A DNA stretch of 64,000 bases from an uncultured SAR86 cluster bacterium (GCA_902627595.1 CACOJO010000002.1:111306-175305), one strand, 5' to 3'. Positions 9,292 through 20,289 are shown, counted from the stretch's first letter. Notes: generated by a model from the letters alone, not told the origin. Made by a program: numbers and translations.

Positions 9292-11091
9292 ATGTCTGCG
9301 CTTCAAAATATCAGAAAAGGACTTTCCTCAACTAGCTCATCACTTATAGTTGCTGTACTTATTTTTGGTTTAGTTGCTACTTTTGGTGGATTTTTAACAG
9401 ATCCATCAGCTCCATCAAGCTCACCTTTAAAAATAAATGGAAAAAATATATCCTTTGGTGAATTTAATTTAGAATTTAGCAGGTTATCTTCGTTATTTTC
9501 TGAAAATGATATTTCAGAAGAATTAGTTAATGAAATTACAAAAAATTCAATTATCTCTAAAGAATTGATATACCAAAAATCCTTAGATTTAAAAATGAAT
9601 GTTTCAGAGGATTACATAAATAGATTAATCTCTAGTGATATTTCTTTTCAAACAGATAATGAATTTGATTCAACTTTATTTTCTGGATATATGGCTAGAC
9701 TTGGTCTATCGATTAATGACTATAGAGAAATAGTTAAATCGAAATACTTAGCAAATACCTTGAGCGATTTCATTTCTAAATCTGAATTTTCATTAGATTC
9801 ATATGCTTTAAATTATATTAGAGCAACAAACCAACAAAGGTCTCTTAGCTTTCATAAGTTAGAAATCAATGACATTGCTCGAAAAGAAATTATCCCCGAA
9901 TCAAATATCTTGAATTACTATCAACAAAATCAATTTAAGTTTATTGAGCCAAAAAAAGTAGCGATAAACTATATTGTTATTGACGATGATTCATTTAAAG
10001 ACTCATTAGAAGTTAGTAAAGAAGAAATTTCCTACGAAAGAGAACTTCTTGAAAATAAAGGCCAAAATTCACAAACAAGAGTAAGTCATATTCAACTTAG
10101 TCATTCATCTACAGAAGAAAAAAATGATAATTTAAATTTAGCAAATAATATTCTTGAAAAACTTGAAGATCAATTATCTTTTGAAACCCTTGCAGAAGAA
10201 TATTCTGATGACTTTGGAAGCAATAGTAATGGTGGAGATTTAGGTTATACAGACGGAACGATACTTCCAATCGAATTTGAAGAGGAAATAAAAAAATTAT
10301 CTGTAAATGAAATATCTAAGATTATTGAAATGCCAGGATCAGTTCATATTTTAAAAATCACGGAAAAAAATGATCTTTCCTTATCTGATGATGAAATAAA
10401 AGAAATGATACTTTCAAATAAATCCCAAGAAAAACTTAACGATGTTCTGATAAATATTGAAGATAATTTTCTAGGTTTAAAACTAGATGTGCTGAAATCG
10501 GAGCTCAATTTAAAGACAAAAAAAACAAATTTATTTGAATTAAATAACCTACCAGAAGATCTTATTCCTTTTAATATTTCAGAGGAGTTATTCAGCCAAA
10601 TTTCTCCCAGTTCTGAATTTTTTGGTCCTTATGAAGACGATAAAGGAAATTTCCTTCTTTACGAAGTTTTAGATATATCGGAGGAAACATTATTATCTCA
10701 ATCTGCTGCAGAATCAGAAATTATAAAAATACTCCAACTGGAACAAGCTCAAGAAACTATCATTGAAGAATTAAAAAAATACGAAGATAAGGCTAATAAT
10801 AATGATCTCTCTTTGTTTAATTCGTATTCTTTGATTAAAAGAAATAGCAGTCTTCTTCCAGACAACCTGTTGAATGATTTATTTAAAGTTGATTTAAATA
10901 TGCCGGTCTTTATATCTACTCAAGATAATGGAGATGTTTATATTGTTAGATTAACTAAAATTAAAAATTCTAATGACTTGGCAAAGAAAGAAGACATTGA
11001 GGCGGCAAAAAATTCTTTACAGGCCTTGGATGCTAGATCTTATCTGGATACTTTTTTTAAAGAACTTGAGTCAAATTCATATATTAATTAA
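9292..11091 (+). CDS. ppiD: PpiD-like periplasmic folding chaperone (SurA/parvulin family)
   Basis: Inner-membrane-anchored chaperone that assists envelope proteins leaving the Sec translocon. A single N-terminal helix (about residues 17-35, [20 protein letters not shown]) anchors a periplasmic SurA_N-like helical domain. A parvulin-type PPIase domain covers about residues 255-360 ([24 protein letters not shown]), with further C-terminal PPIC-like segments. Length 599 versus about 620 in E. coli. The position after hupB supports the name. Its stop overlaps the convergent fabI stop by eight bases. Confidence 0.9.
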   Translation: MSALQNIRKGLSSTSSSLIVAVLIFGLVATFGGFLTDPSAPSSSPLKINGKNISFGEFNLEFSRLSSLFSENDISEELVNEITKNSIISKELIYQKSLDLKMNVSEDYINRLISSDISFQTDNEFDSTLFSGYMARLGLSINDYREIVKSKYLANTLSDFISKSEFSLDSYALNYIRATNQQRSLSFHKLEINDIARKEIIPESNILNYYQQNQFKFIEPKKVAINYIVIDDDSFKDSLEVSKEEISYERELLENKGQNSQTRVSHIQLSHSSTEEKNDNLNLANNILEKLEDQLSFETLAEEYSDDFGSNSNGGDLGYTDGTILPIEFEEEIKKLSVNEISKIIEMPGSVHILKITEKNDLSLSDDEIKEMILSNKSQEKLNDVLINIEDNFLGLKLDVLKSELNLKTKKTNLFELNNLPEDLIPFNISEELFSQISPSSEFFGPYEDDKGNFLLYEVLDISEETLLSQSAAESEIIKILQLEQAQETIIEELKKYEDKANNNDLSLFNSYSLIKRNSSLLPDNLLNDLFKVDLNMPVFISTQDNGDVYIVRLTKIKNSNDLAKKEDIEAAKNSLQALDARSYLDTFFKELESNSYIN

Positions 11092-11878
11092 CTTCAGATA
11101 AATCTCCCATAGCAGTAATATTGAAGCCCGCGTCAACATAAAGTATCTCACCTGTTATACCACTGGCTAGGTCTGAGCAAAGAAAAGCAGCAGCATTTCC
11201 TACTTCTTCAGCAGTTATGTTTCGCCTCAGAGGTGCTCTAGATTCATTATAAGAAAGCATTTTTTTAAAACTTTTTACGCCTGAAGCTGCTAGAGTTTTT
11301 ACAGGGCCAGCAGATATTGCATTTACTCTTATTTGATCAGCACCCATACTATTAGCAAGATATCTTGTAGTTGATTCTAGTGCAGCTTTTGCAACTCCCA
11401 TTACGTTGTAATTGGGTAGAGTTCTCTGAGCTCCAAGGTATGAAAGGGTAAGTAATGCTCCATTTCTGTCTTTCATTAAATGTTTTGCTTTTTGAGCAAG
11501 AGCTGTAAAACTAAATACGCTTATATCATTTGCAATTTTAAATCCTTCTCTAGTTGCAACATCAACAAAGTTTCCATCGAGTTCGTTGGCAGGAGCAAAA
11601 CCAACTGCATGAACTATTCCATCTAAATATCCCCATTTGTTTTCAACTTCTTTTATGAGCTCTTCTATTGAATTATCGTCTCCAACATCACATTCAAAAT
11701 AGTTTTGACAACCCAAAGGATTACCTACTTGAGTAACTTTTTTTAAAAGTCTTTCACTTTGGTAAGATAGAAATAAATCAGCTCCTTGGTCAGCCATAGA
11801 TTTAGCAATGCCTGCAGCTATTGAGAATTTATTAGCAACACCAACAATAAGAATTTTTTTGTCTTTAAGAAATAACAT
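11084..11878 (-). CDS. fabI: enoyl-[acyl-carrier-protein] reductase (NADH)
   Basis: Reduces the trans-2 double bond in the last step of each fatty-acid elongation cycle; the target of triclosan. I chose the ATG at 11878 (264 residues, [15 protein letters not shown]) because FabI proteins begin with this glycine-rich strand; upstream in-frame ATGs would add 6 or 23 hydrophobic residues. Y147 and Y157 with K164 (YNVMGVAK) form the FabI-type Tyr-(6)-Lys active site, distinct from the YxxxK of other SDRs. It lies next to ppiD as in Pseudomonas and diverges from the TonB receptor. Confidence 0.95.
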   Translation of the reverse strand: MLFLKDKKILIVGVANKFSIAAGIAKSMADQGADLFLSYQSERLLKKVTQVGNPLGCQNYFECDVGDDNSIEELIKEVENKWGYLDGIVHAVGFAPANELDGNFVDVATREGFKIANDISVFSFTALAQKAKHLMKDRNGALLTLSYLGAQRTLPNYNVMGVAKAALESTTRYLANSMGADQIRVNAISAGPVKTLAASGVKSFKKMLSYNESRAPLRRNITAEEVGNAAAFLCSDLASGITGEILYVDAGFNITAMGDLSEVN

Positions 11879-11955
11879 TAATTCGAATTTTAACATTTCA
11901 ATTAGAAAAAAAGATTTTTTATCGTTATTTAAATCAAATATAATCATTTTTTTCT

Positions 11956-14742
11956 ATGAGACATTCATTTATATTTTTTTTGATTATTATTTCTTTTGGA
12001 TTTTTAAATGCCGAAGTTACAGAAAATGTTTATGTAACTGGAAGCGTAATAAAGAAATCATCGTTATTAATTGCAAATCCAATATCCTCTTTTGATCAAG
12101 AAGATATTAAAGGTAGAGGAACTTTTCACATTGAAAATTTTCTTAGTCATTTACCCCAAATTAATCCTAGTAATTCATCTTTTCATTCAAACAAAGCCTC
12201 AGGAACTGCTTCAGTTAGCTTAAGAGGTTTAGGTGGAACAAGAACATTAATTTTGCTAAATGGAAAAAGACTCTCTCCTGGAACTCCTATGAATGGAACT
12301 TCTGAACAAGATTTAAGTCAAATTCCACTTTCTCTAATTAAAAAAGTAGACATTTTAACTGGTGGTAAATCTACCATTTATGGCTCAGATGCAATAGGAG
12401 GGGTTATTAATTTTCAGATAGATAGAAAGTTTTCAGGTATTAATCTTTCTTTTCAACATTCTTTTTATAACCATCAAAATGATGACTCAAATTTAAGATC
12501 TATTCATACATCAAATAACTATATTTTATCTCCTAATTCTGTTTCTGATGGACATAAAAATGCTTTACAACTTTCTTTGGGATATGAAATATTTCCAAAA
12601 ATTTATCTAACTTCTTTTTTTAATTATAGATCTGTTGATGAAGTTAATTGGTCACAAAGAGATATTAGTGTTTGTGCATTGAGCGGCAATGAAGTTTGTA
12701 GAGGATCTAGTACATCTTCTGAAGGAAAATTCAGTGAAAATAGAATAGGCGGAAAAACCTTTTATGTAGAAGGTAATTCCTTTGCTGAAGGCACAACAAA
12801 ATACAATTTTGCGACTAAAAACAATTTACTGCGTCCTGATAATAAGAATGATATTGGATTGCTATTAACTTTTGAAAATCTTGAAAAACACAAATTTAAT
12901 GTTGATTATTTTAAATCCTCTCATCAAACAATTGGACAATTAGATTATTCTGGAATTTTTAGACTGTCTGTAGATTTACCTTGTAATAATCCCTTTTTAT
13001 CAGATCAACAATTCACCACAATTTGTTCAAATAATGGTTTAAATTCCTCAGATACGGCTCCTTTGTATATAAGCAGGAGAAATATTGAAGGTAATCCTAG
13101 ACAACAAAATTTTAAACATACTACTGATAGATTTGTATTCGATGTAGAAGGAGAAATGCCAAATGATTGGCTTTATAATTTTAGCATTCAACATTCTAAA
13201 ACTAAGGCTGATTTTACTTATTTCAATGATATTTCTAAAACTAGAGCAACAAATGCTCTAAAAGTATCGGGCTCTCCATCAAATGCGATATGTATTTCAG
13301 GTAACACTTGCAAACCATGGAATATTTTTACAATCAGTGATGGAGAAGTAAAAAGTTCTGCAGCATTAGGCGTTACTCAAGAAGCTTTAAATTACATATC
13401 TACTAATTTAAAAGTAAATGCAAAATTGACTGAAGATCAATTCAGATTTGTATCCTCAAAATCATACAACATCTCAAACTCAGTACTACCTTCATTAAAT
13501 TTAGCCTTTGGAGTTGAGTATCGGGATTTAAATTTGCAAAAAAATGCTGAGGATTTTTCTGATGGGGCAGGTCAACAATACCCACATTCAAATTTATTTG
13601 GTAATTTGGAGGTAAAAGAATTCTTTACAGAGCTATATTTGCCAATGGTTACAAATACAAACCTAAATTTAAGTATGAGATATTCAGATTATTCTTTGAA
13701 AGAAAATGCACTTACCTATGATTTTGGGCTTGTGCAGCTTATCAATGAAAAATTCACACTTAAAGTATCTCATCAGAAAGCTATAAAAATGCCTGACATA
13801 AATGATCTTTATAGCCCATCAAAAGTAAATCAAACTTTTTTAGATGCTGATCCTTGTTCAGGTTCTACTCCTTCAAAATCCATTAATGAATGCGCTAGAA
13901 CTGGAGTAACAGAGTTATTATATGGAAATATTTCCAATACCGAAGATCAAATAAATTCGCTAATTGGTGGAAACTTAAATTTACGTCCTGAAACTGCAAT
14001 CACTAATAGTCTTAGTCTCTTATTTTCTGATCAAATTGAATTAGAAATAGATTTTTACTCAATCTCTCTTAAAGACAAGATTGGATCTGCTGATGCTTCT
14101 TTCATATTGAATAGATGTTTAGACACCGGAGATAATTATTTCTGTAACTTGATAGAAAGAAATCCAACAACCGGAACATTTTATGAAGGCTCAGGTAAAA
14201 TAGCCTCTCCTCTTTTGAATGTCTCTAGCCAGAAGATTTCAGGAGTAGATTTTAATCTTTTTAAAACATTTTCTGTTGAGTTTGGTCAAATAAGACTAAA
14301 TAATTTTTTATCGTTTTTACTTGAAAACGATATTCAACTTAGATCATCATTACCAGTTGAAGATTGTAAGGGAAAATATGAGAACAATTGTGGTCTTCCT
14401 TCTCCTGAAATACAAAATATATTTTCCTTAGATTTTATTTATGAAGTTTCAAAATTCGACACCTCAACCAGCTTAATAATGAGATACATTGACGGTGTCG
14501 ATGACTCAAATTCTTCAAATCCTATTGATTTTAATAATTATTATTATTTAGATGCAAACTTTTCAATTGAGTTTACAAATAATATTAATTTTAGTTTTGG
14601 AATTAATAATGTCCTAGATAAAAATCCTCCTCTAAACGGAAGATCTATAAATTATGTTCCAGGAAATGCAAATACTTATCCTTCATATTATGATCCGCTA
14701 GGAAGATTTGTTTACCTTAATCTATCTAAGAGAATTTACTGA
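11956..14742 (+). CDS. TonB-dependent outer-membrane receptor
   Basis: Energy-coupled outer-membrane channel for a large or scarce solute. A signal peptide (residues 1 to about 19, FIFFLIIISFGFLNA) leads to a TonB-box-like VTENVYVTGS and the plug domain (RGLGGTRTLILLNGKRL, SDAIGGVINF). A large beta-barrel follows, ending in FVYLNLSKRIY with the aromatic C-terminus expected for BAM recognition. Length 928. Several paired cysteines in the extracellular-loop regions suggest disulfides. Its stop overlaps the ATG of the peptide-binding lipoprotein by one base (TGATG), so receptor and periplasmic binding protein are translationally coupled and a peptide-like substrate is likely. The substrate is inferred from context only. 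Confidence 0.92.
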   Translation: MRHSFIFFLIIISFGFLNAEVTENVYVTGSVIKKSSLLIANPISSFDQEDIKGRGTFHIENFLSHLPQINPSNSSFHSNKASGTASVSLRGLGGTRTLILLNGKRLSPGTPMNGTSEQDLSQIPLSLIKKVDILTGGKSTIYGSDAIGGVINFQIDRKFSGINLSFQHSFYNHQNDDSNLRSIHTSNNYILSPNSVSDGHKNALQLSLGYEIFPKIYLTSFFNYRSVDEVNWSQRDISVCALSGNEVCRGSSTSSEGKFSENRIGGKTFYVEGNSFAEGTTKYNFATKNNLLRPDNKNDIGLLLTFENLEKHKFNVDYFKSSHQTIGQLDYSGIFRLSVDLPCNNPFLSDQQFTTICSNNGLNSSDTAPLYISRRNIEGNPRQQNFKHTTDRFVFDVEGEMPNDWLYNFSIQHSKTKADFTYFNDISKTRATNALKVSGSPSNAICISGNTCKPWNIFTISDGEVKSSAALGVTQEALNYISTNLKVNAKLTEDQFRFVSSKSYNISNSVLPSLNLAFGVEYRDLNLQKNAEDFSDGAGQQYPHSNLFGNLEVKEFFTELYLPMVTNTNLNLSMRYSDYSLKENALTYDFGLVQLINEKFTLKVSHQKAIKMPDINDLYSPSKVNQTFLDADPCSGSTPSKSINECARTGVTELLYGNISNTEDQINSLIGGNLNLRPETAITNSLSLLFSDQIELEIDFYSISLKDKIGSADASFILNRCLDTGDNYFCNLIERNPTTGTFYEGSGKIASPLLNVSSQKISGVDFNLFKTFSVEFGQIRLNNFLSFLLENDIQLRSSLPVEDCKGKYENNCGLPSPEIQNIFSLDFIYEVSKFDTSTSLIMRYIDGVDDSNSSNPIDFNNYYYLDANFSIEFTNNINFSFGINNVLDKNPPLNGRSINYVPGNANTYPSYYDPLGRFVYLNLSKRIY

Positions 14743-16334
14743 TGAGAATTTTATTTATTTTATTATTATTTCTTCTGAATTGCTCAGGAAGTGAAGATGG
14801 TAAAACAAAAGTAGATATTTTTTCGGAAAAAGGAATTTTACTTTTAGGCAATGGAACTGAACCTTCTGGAATCGACCCCCATATAGTTACGGGAGTTCCA
14901 GAGCATAAAATACTTCTAGCTTTATTGGAGGGACTAGTAGTTTTTAATCCAAAAAATAATGGAGTTCTTCCTGGAGTAGCTTCTGACTGGACTATTAGTA
15001 ATGATGGTTTAGTTTATACCTTTATTTTTAATCCCAATGCTAGATGGACTAATGGAGAGAAGGTTCAGCCGAGTGACTTTGTTTATTCTTGGAAAAGAAT
15101 TCTTTCTCCTGATTTAGGTGCACAGTATGCAGATATGCTTTACGTAATTAAAAATGCAGAAAAGTTTCACAAAGGAATTGAAAATGATTTTAATAAAGTA
15201 GGAATTTCAGCGATTGATAATCAACTTGTCATAACACTAGAAAATGCTACTCCTTATTTCCTTAATATATTGACTCATTACTCAACTTGGCCAGTGCATC
15301 CAGAAACCGTTGAAAAATTCGGAGGAATGACAAATAGAAATAATCAATGGACTAGACTAGAAAACTTTGTAGGTAATGGTCCCTTTAAATTGGTTTCTTG
15401 GGAAATTAATAAATCTCTTAAAGTATCTAGAAATGAACTTTATTGGGGTAATTCTTCAAATAAAATCAATGGTATAGAATTTTTCCCTATTGATAATGAG
15501 TTAACTCAGGATAGGCTTTTTAGATCCGGAGGTATTCATTTAGCAAACACTGTCCCTACAGAAAAAATAAAAAGATATAGAGAAGAAAGACCAAACCAAC
15601 TAATAGAACATAATTATTTTGGCACTTATTACTATAGGATTAATACTAGAAAATATCCTTTAAATAACGCTAATTTTAGAAAAGCTTTATCTCTTTCAAT
15701 AGATAGAGATCTCATTGTCAAAAGCATTTTAAAAGGTAATCAAAAAGTATCTTATTCTTTTACTCCTCCAGACGATAAAAGTTATAACCCAAAAACTGAA
15801 TTAAAATTTGACCCTGTCAAAGCAAAATTATTTCTTGAATATTCTGGATATGACACAAGTAATGCTCCTTTAGAGGTTCTTTATAACACTTCTGAAGGAC
15901 ATCAGAAAATTGCTCAAGCAATTCAAGAAATGTGGAAAAATAATTTAGGTCTGAACGTGGTTCTGACAAATGTTGATTGGAAAGTATATTTAGAGAGAGA
16001 AACTTTAGGAGAATTTGATATTTCTAGAGCTGGCTGGATAGGCGACTATCCAGATCCTTTTACATTTCTCGATATGATGGTAACTGATAGAGGTAATAAC
16101 AAAACTGGCTGGAGTAATTATGAGTTTGATAAAACTTTAAAAGATGCATCGTCTGAAATATCAACTCAAAAAAGATATGAACTCTATGAAAAAGCGGAAA
16201 AGATACTAATAGATGAACTACCAGTTATTCCTTTATATACTTACACTAGAACATATCTTTTAAGCGAAAGGGTTAAAAATTGGCAAAACAATATATTAGA
16301 TACAAATCCATATCAATTTCTAAGTCTGGAATAA
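14742..16334 (+). CDS. oppA: Opp/Dpp-type peptide-binding lipoprotein (SBP family 5)
   Basis: Periplasmic solute-binding protein of an ABC peptide importer. The N-terminus MRILFILLLFLLNCSGS is a lipoprotein signal with the cysteine at residue 14, though Asn at -1 makes the lipobox atypical. The family 5 core is clear (EPSGIDPHIVTGVPE, LLEGLVVF, YTFIFNPNARWTNGE, DFVYSWKRI). Length 530. It starts within the stop of the TonB receptor and is followed four bases later by the first permease. Closest in pattern to OppA; actual ligand not known. Confidence 0.9.
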   Translation: MRILFILLLFLLNCSGSEDGKTKVDIFSEKGILLLGNGTEPSGIDPHIVTGVPEHKILLALLEGLVVFNPKNNGVLPGVASDWTISNDGLVYTFIFNPNARWTNGEKVQPSDFVYSWKRILSPDLGAQYADMLYVIKNAEKFHKGIENDFNKVGISAIDNQLVITLENATPYFLNILTHYSTWPVHPETVEKFGGMTNRNNQWTRLENFVGNGPFKLVSWEINKSLKVSRNELYWGNSSNKINGIEFFPIDNELTQDRLFRSGGIHLANTVPTEKIKRYREERPNQLIEHNYFGTYYYRINTRKYPLNNANFRKALSLSIDRDLIVKSILKGNQKVSYSFTPPDDKSYNPKTELKFDPVKAKLFLEYSGYDTSNAPLEVLYNTSEGHQKIAQAIQEMWKNNLGLNVVLTNVDWKVYLERETLGEFDISRAGWIGDYPDPFTFLDMMVTDRGNNKTGWSNYEFDKTLKDASSEISTQKRYELYEKAEKILIDELPVIPLYTYTRTYLLSERVKNWQNNILDTNPYQFLSLE

Positions 16335-16338
16335 CATT

Positions 16339-17271
16339 TTGATTCAATTAATCTTCAGAAGATTATTAACTTACATTCCTGTTTTATTAGTTGTAATCAT
16401 TATTACTTTTTTAATGATCCATGCTGCTCCTGGAGGTCCTTTTGATGCAGAAAGAGTTGCATCACCAGAAATAATTGAAAAATTAAATGAAGCATATAAT
16501 TTAGATAAGCCAATTCATATCCAGATTTATAATTATTTGCTTAATGCTCTTCAAGGAGACTTCGGACCGTCATTTAAATATCCTGGAAGATCTGTTAGCG
16601 AACTAATTATGTCTGGATTGCCTACGACAATTGAATTAGCATTTTATTCAATAGTTTTTGCTATTTTTCTTGGTCTTATGTCTGGACTGATTGCATCTCT
16701 AAATCCTGGAAAACTCTTGGATATTGTTCCAATGTCTATTTCATTACTAGGAATTTGTATTCCTTCAATAATCTTAGGACCTATATTGGTTTTAATTTTT
16801 GGAATTTGGTATGAAGTTTTACCTGTTTATGGGTGGGGCGATAATCCTGGAGATAAAATTCTTCCAACGATAACTCTAGGAACTGCATATGCAGCAATCT
16901 TTGCAAGATTAACTAGAGGTGGAATGTTGGAAATTCTAGGTCAGGATTTTATTAGAACTGCGAGAGCAAAAGGCTTATCGGAAACAAGAATTGTAGTGGT
17001 ACATGCCCTTAGAGGAGGAATTTTACCTGTAATTAGTTTTTTGGGTCCTGCCATAGCTGGATTATTGGCTGGCTCATTTGTTGTGGAGACTATTTTTCAA
17101 ATAAATGGAGTAGGTCGCTTTTATGTTCAAGCAGCCTTTAATAGAGATTACACCATGATTTTAGGAACTTCTATTTTATTTACTTTTATGACCTTAACTT
17201 TTGTATTGATTTCAGACATCATAGCTTCATTTTTAAATCCAACACTAAGAGACTCAGGCGGTCTTGAATAA
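16339..17271 (+). CDS. oppB: peptide ABC transporter permease, OppB/DppB type
   Basis: Inner-membrane subunit of the peptide importer, 310 residues from a TTG start. The N-terminal helix (residues 9-28) and about five further membrane segments are visible. The cytoplasmic EAA loop RTARAKGLSETRIVVVHALR, which docks the ATPase, is intact near residue 212, so the protein still looks built to bind an ATPase even though none is encoded nearby. The AAPGGPFD segment after helix 1 is typical of OppB/DppB. Confidence 0.92.
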   Translation: MIQLIFRRLLTYIPVLLVVIIITFLMIHAAPGGPFDAERVASPEIIEKLNEAYNLDKPIHIQIYNYLLNALQGDFGPSFKYPGRSVSELIMSGLPTTIELAFYSIVFAIFLGLMSGLIASLNPGKLLDIVPMSISLLGICIPSIILGPILVLIFGIWYEVLPVYGWGDNPGDKILPTITLGTAYAAIFARLTRGGMLEILGQDFIRTARAKGLSETRIVVVHALRGGILPVISFLGPAIAGLLAGSFVVETIFQINGVGRFYVQAAFNRDYTMILGTSILFTFMTLTFVLISDIIASFLNPTLRDSGGLE

Positions 17272-17274
17272 ATA

Positions 17275-18120
17275 ATGTGGAAAGAATTAATTGCAGAAAT
17301 AAAACAAAGAAAAATACTCTTATTTTCTCTTTTATATACTTTATTTCTTATTTTTATAGCGATATTTGCTCCTTTGATCTCACCTTATGAGGCATCAGAT
17401 CAAAATTTATCTTTAGGAGCTTCATCTCCTTCATTACAACATTTACTAGGTACAGATGTATTAGGAAGAGACCTTTTTTCAAGAATTCTTTATGGAAGTA
17501 GAATATCCCTTCTTGTAGGCTTTTTAGCTACTTTTGTTGCAATCACCATAGGTTTATCTTATGGCGCAGTGTCTGGTTATTTTGGTGGAAAAGTTGATTC
17601 CTTAATGATGAGGATAGTTGATATTTTAGATGGTTTACCTTTTGTAATATTTATTATTTTAATTTTAGTAATTTTTGGAAGAGATATTTATTTTCTTTTT
17701 ATTTCAATTGGTGCTTTTGGTTGGCTTTCAATGGCTAGAATTGTTCGTATTCAAGTACTTGGCTTGAGAAAAAAAGAATTTGTTATTTCTGCACAAATTA
17801 TGGGAGCAAGCTCATTTAGAATCTTATCGAAACATGTCATTCCAAATGTAATGGGCACTGTTATTATTTATTCAACTTTATTAGTGCCTCAATTCATGCT
17901 TTTAGAAGCGTTTCTAAGTTTTTTAGGTCTTGGAGTCCAACCTCCAGATAGTTCTTGGGGAATTCTTATAAGAGAAGGTGCTAATACTATGGAAGAGTAT
18001 TGGTGGTTACTTATTTTTCCAGCTTGCTTATTCTCTTTAACTCTATTTGCTTTAAATTTTTTAGGTGATGGACTAAGAGATATTTTAGATCCAAGAGATA
18101 CTCAAAAATTAGATAGTTAA
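17275..18120 (+). CDS. oppC: peptide ABC transporter permease, OppC/DppC type
   Basis: Second permease of the importer, 281 residues, ATG three bases after the oppB-like stop. The N-terminal OppC_N helix and the conserved HLLGTDVLGRDLFSRILYGSR precede the channel domain. The EAA loop SAQIMGASSFRILSKHVIPN is near residues 171-190. The last gene of the unit: the next gene is convergent, overlaps it by four bases and is mltD, so OppD/OppF ATPases are missing from the operon. Confidence 0.92.
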   Translation: MWKELIAEIKQRKILLFSLLYTLFLIFIAIFAPLISPYEASDQNLSLGASSPSLQHLLGTDVLGRDLFSRILYGSRISLLVGFLATFVAITIGLSYGAVSGYFGGKVDSLMMRIVDILDGLPFVIFIILILVIFGRDIYFLFISIGAFGWLSMARIVRIQVLGLRKKEFVISAQIMGASSFRILSKHVIPNVMGTVIIYSTLLVPQFMLLEAFLSFLGLGVQPPDSSWGILIREGANTMEEYWWLLIFPACLFSLTLFALNFLGDGLRDILDPRDTQKLDS

Positions 18121-19520
18121 TTTATTTCAGAGAGTTTTAGTTCGATTATTTGTCCAGGATAAATCAAAGTTTCATCAGGAATATCATTCCACTTTAAGAT
18201 CCATTCTTTTGGTATACCAAATTTATTGGATATTTTGATGATGCTATCGCCTCTTTTAACAGGATAAGCAATATCATTTTTAGGAACTGGCTTAGGTTTT
18301 ATCTCTTTGAAATATTTTGGATAAATGAGTATTTTTGTATCCGTCAAAAGAAATCGTTCTGGATTGAGATCATTCCATAATGACAAATCTCTAATGGTCA
18401 CATTAAATTTCTTTGCTATAGACCACATGCTATCTCCAGCTTTCACGTAGTATATATCTGGTTTATTAAGATAGTCTTTAATCCAACTGGGACCTCTAGG
18501 AACAATTAATTCTTCATTTTCATATATTGTATCGTCCTTGAAACCGTTAATTTCTTTAAGGAGGGCAAAGTCAATAAGGTATTTTTTTGCTATTGAAGTA
18601 AGCGTATCTCCTTTTTTTACTAAATACTTATCCCATTGAACGAGTTCTGTAGGATCTGTATTATCAAGAATAACTTGAAATCTATCAGCAATACCTACCG
18701 GTAAAAGGATATGAAATGGGCCATTAGGATCAGTTGCCCATTGATTAAAACCAGGATTAAGCTCATATATAACCTCTAACTTCAAACCAGAGATATTAGC
18801 TACTTGCATTAGATCAACCTGAGAAGGCAAGGTCACCAATTGAAAATAAGGTCTGTTAGGTAAATTTGGAATAACAACACTAAATTTTTCTGGACTTTTA
18901 ATAACCTCGAGAAGAGCTAAAAGTTTTGGAACATAAGCTTTTGTTTCTCTGGGAAGTTTTAATGACCAAAAATCTGTAGGCAATCCTTTAGCTTTATTTT
19001 TTTTAATTTCTTTTAAAATTCTATTGGGACCAGCATTATAAGCTGCAATTGCAAGCAACCAGTCATCATATTTGTTATAAAGTTTTGCTAGATAATTAAA
19101 TGCGGCATCCGTTGAGGCTACAATGTCTCTTCTCCCATCGTACCACCAATTTTTTTTAAGTTTTTGTTCACGAGCAGTGCTAAGGATAAATTGCCAAATT
19201 CCTGATGCTCCAGTAGATGACTGCGCGTAAGGATCAAATTGGCTTTCAATAAAAGGAAGCAATGCAAGTTCTACCGGCAAGTTTCTTTTAATTGATTCAG
19301 TTACTGTGTAATAAAGATATCGTTGACCATTTTTTGCTAATCTGTTTATTACGTACTGATTATCGTTATATTTCTCAAGTTCATATATAACCGATGTCTG
19401 ATCTAATGCGTGATCAAAAACCATTCTATCTCTGATTTCGCCCCATAAATCATTGGATGATTGGGTAATTAATGAAAAACTTAAAAGAGATCCAAAAAAG
19501 AGAAAAAGGTATTTGTTCAT
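18117..19520 (-). CDS. mltD: membrane-bound lytic murein transglycosylase D
   Basis: Cleaves peptidoglycan glycan strands to anhydro-muropeptides. The ATG at 19520 (467 residues) is chosen because it starts the secretion signal NKYLFLFFGSLLSFSLI; an ATG at 19544 would overlap gloB. The SLT domain shows the catalytic glutamate in LPFIESQFDP, then SSTGASGIWQFI and AAYNAGPNRI. Three LysM repeats follow (KKGDTLTSIAKKY, KAGDSMWSIAKKF, KRGDSIIKISNKF), binding the glycan. It follows gloB by one base; the gloB-mltD pairing is conserved in Pseudomonas. Confidence 0.94.
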   Translation of the reverse strand: MNKYLFLFFGSLLSFSLITQSSNDLWGEIRDRMVFDHALDQTSVIYELEKYNDNQYVINRLAKNGQRYLYYTVTESIKRNLPVELALLPFIESQFDPYAQSSTGASGIWQFILSTAREQKLKKNWWYDGRRDIVASTDAAFNYLAKLYNKYDDWLLAIAAYNAGPNRILKEIKKNKAKGLPTDFWSLKLPRETKAYVPKLLALLEVIKSPEKFSVVIPNLPNRPYFQLVTLPSQVDLMQVANISGLKLEVIYELNPGFNQWATDPNGPFHILLPVGIADRFQVILDNTDPTELVQWDKYLVKKGDTLTSIAKKYLIDFALLKEINGFKDDTIYENEELIVPRGPSWIKDYLNKPDIYYVKAGDSMWSIAKKFNVTIRDLSLWNDLNPERFLLTDTKILIYPKYFKEIKPKPVPKNDIAYPVKRGDSIIKISNKFGIPKEWILKWNDIPDETLIYPGQIIELKLSEIN

Positions 19521-19521
19521 C

Positions 19522-20289
19522 CTAAAAATTATCTTTCCAATCACGAATTGCTGCTAGGACTTCCACAGGTTGTAAATTTTGTTTATTAGCATAATTCTCT
19601 GCATTTTCTTTTACTTGGTCAACAGAAGTTCTTAAAAAGGGATTAATTTTATTTTCTAAATTAATGCTCGATGGAAGAGATATTAGATTAGAGTCTCTTA
19701 AAGAACTTACTTCTTCAAAATATTTTTTTAGATCAACATTATCAGGCTCTACCTTCAATGCAAAAGTTAAATTGCTCAATGTGTATTCATGAGTGCAATA
19801 AACTTTGGTTTCTATAGGTAAATTGGTAAATTTGTTTAACGAATTAAACATTTGCAATGGAGTTCCTTCAAAAAGTCTCCCACACCCACCAGAGAAAAGA
19901 GTATCGCCACAAAATAAGGAATTAATATCTTTAGAATAGTAGGCAATGTGATCCAGCGTATGTCCAGGAGTTTCAAAGATATGAAATTTCGTATCTAAAA
20001 TTGTAATCGTTGAATTCTCCGATAATTCTGTATTAATCCCTTTTATATGACCTCCTTTAGGTCCATAAACTTTTGTACTCCTTTTAGAAGCAAGATCCAA
20101 TATTCCGCCAGTATGGTCAAAATGATGGTGGGTAATTAATATTGCATCAAGATTTAGATTATTTTTACTCAAAAAACTTTCTACCGCCGAAGCATCGCCA
20201 GGATCTACAACAGCTGCTGAGTTACCCTTTATTAATGTCCAAATATAATTATCTGAAAATGCTGGTATAGCTTCTATATTAGAAATCAT
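19522..20289 (-). CDS. gloB: hydroxyacylglutathione hydrolase (glyoxalase II)
   Basis: Hydrolyses S-D-lactoylglutathione in methylglyoxal detoxification. The ATG at 20289 (255 residues, MISNIEAIPAFSDNYIW) matches the family's start; a longer frame to 20325 is unlikely. The metal-binding THHHFDHTGG, then ETPGHTLDH, FCGDTLFSGGCGRLFEGTP and CTHEYT, are all intact. The C-terminal HAGH domain contains NPFLRT. The gene diverges from rnhA with 38 bases between start codons. Confidence 0.95.
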   Translation of the reverse strand: MISNIEAIPAFSDNYIWTLIKGNSAAVVDPGDASAVESFLSKNNLNLDAILITHHHFDHTGGILDLASKRSTKVYGPKGGHIKGINTELSENSTITILDTKFHIFETPGHTLDHIAYYSKDINSLFCGDTLFSGGCGRLFEGTPLQMFNSLNKFTNLPIETKVYCTHEYTLSNLTFALKVEPDNVDLKKYFEEVSSLRDSNLISLPSSINLENKINPFLRTSVDQVKENAENYANKQNLQPVEVLAAIRDWKDNF

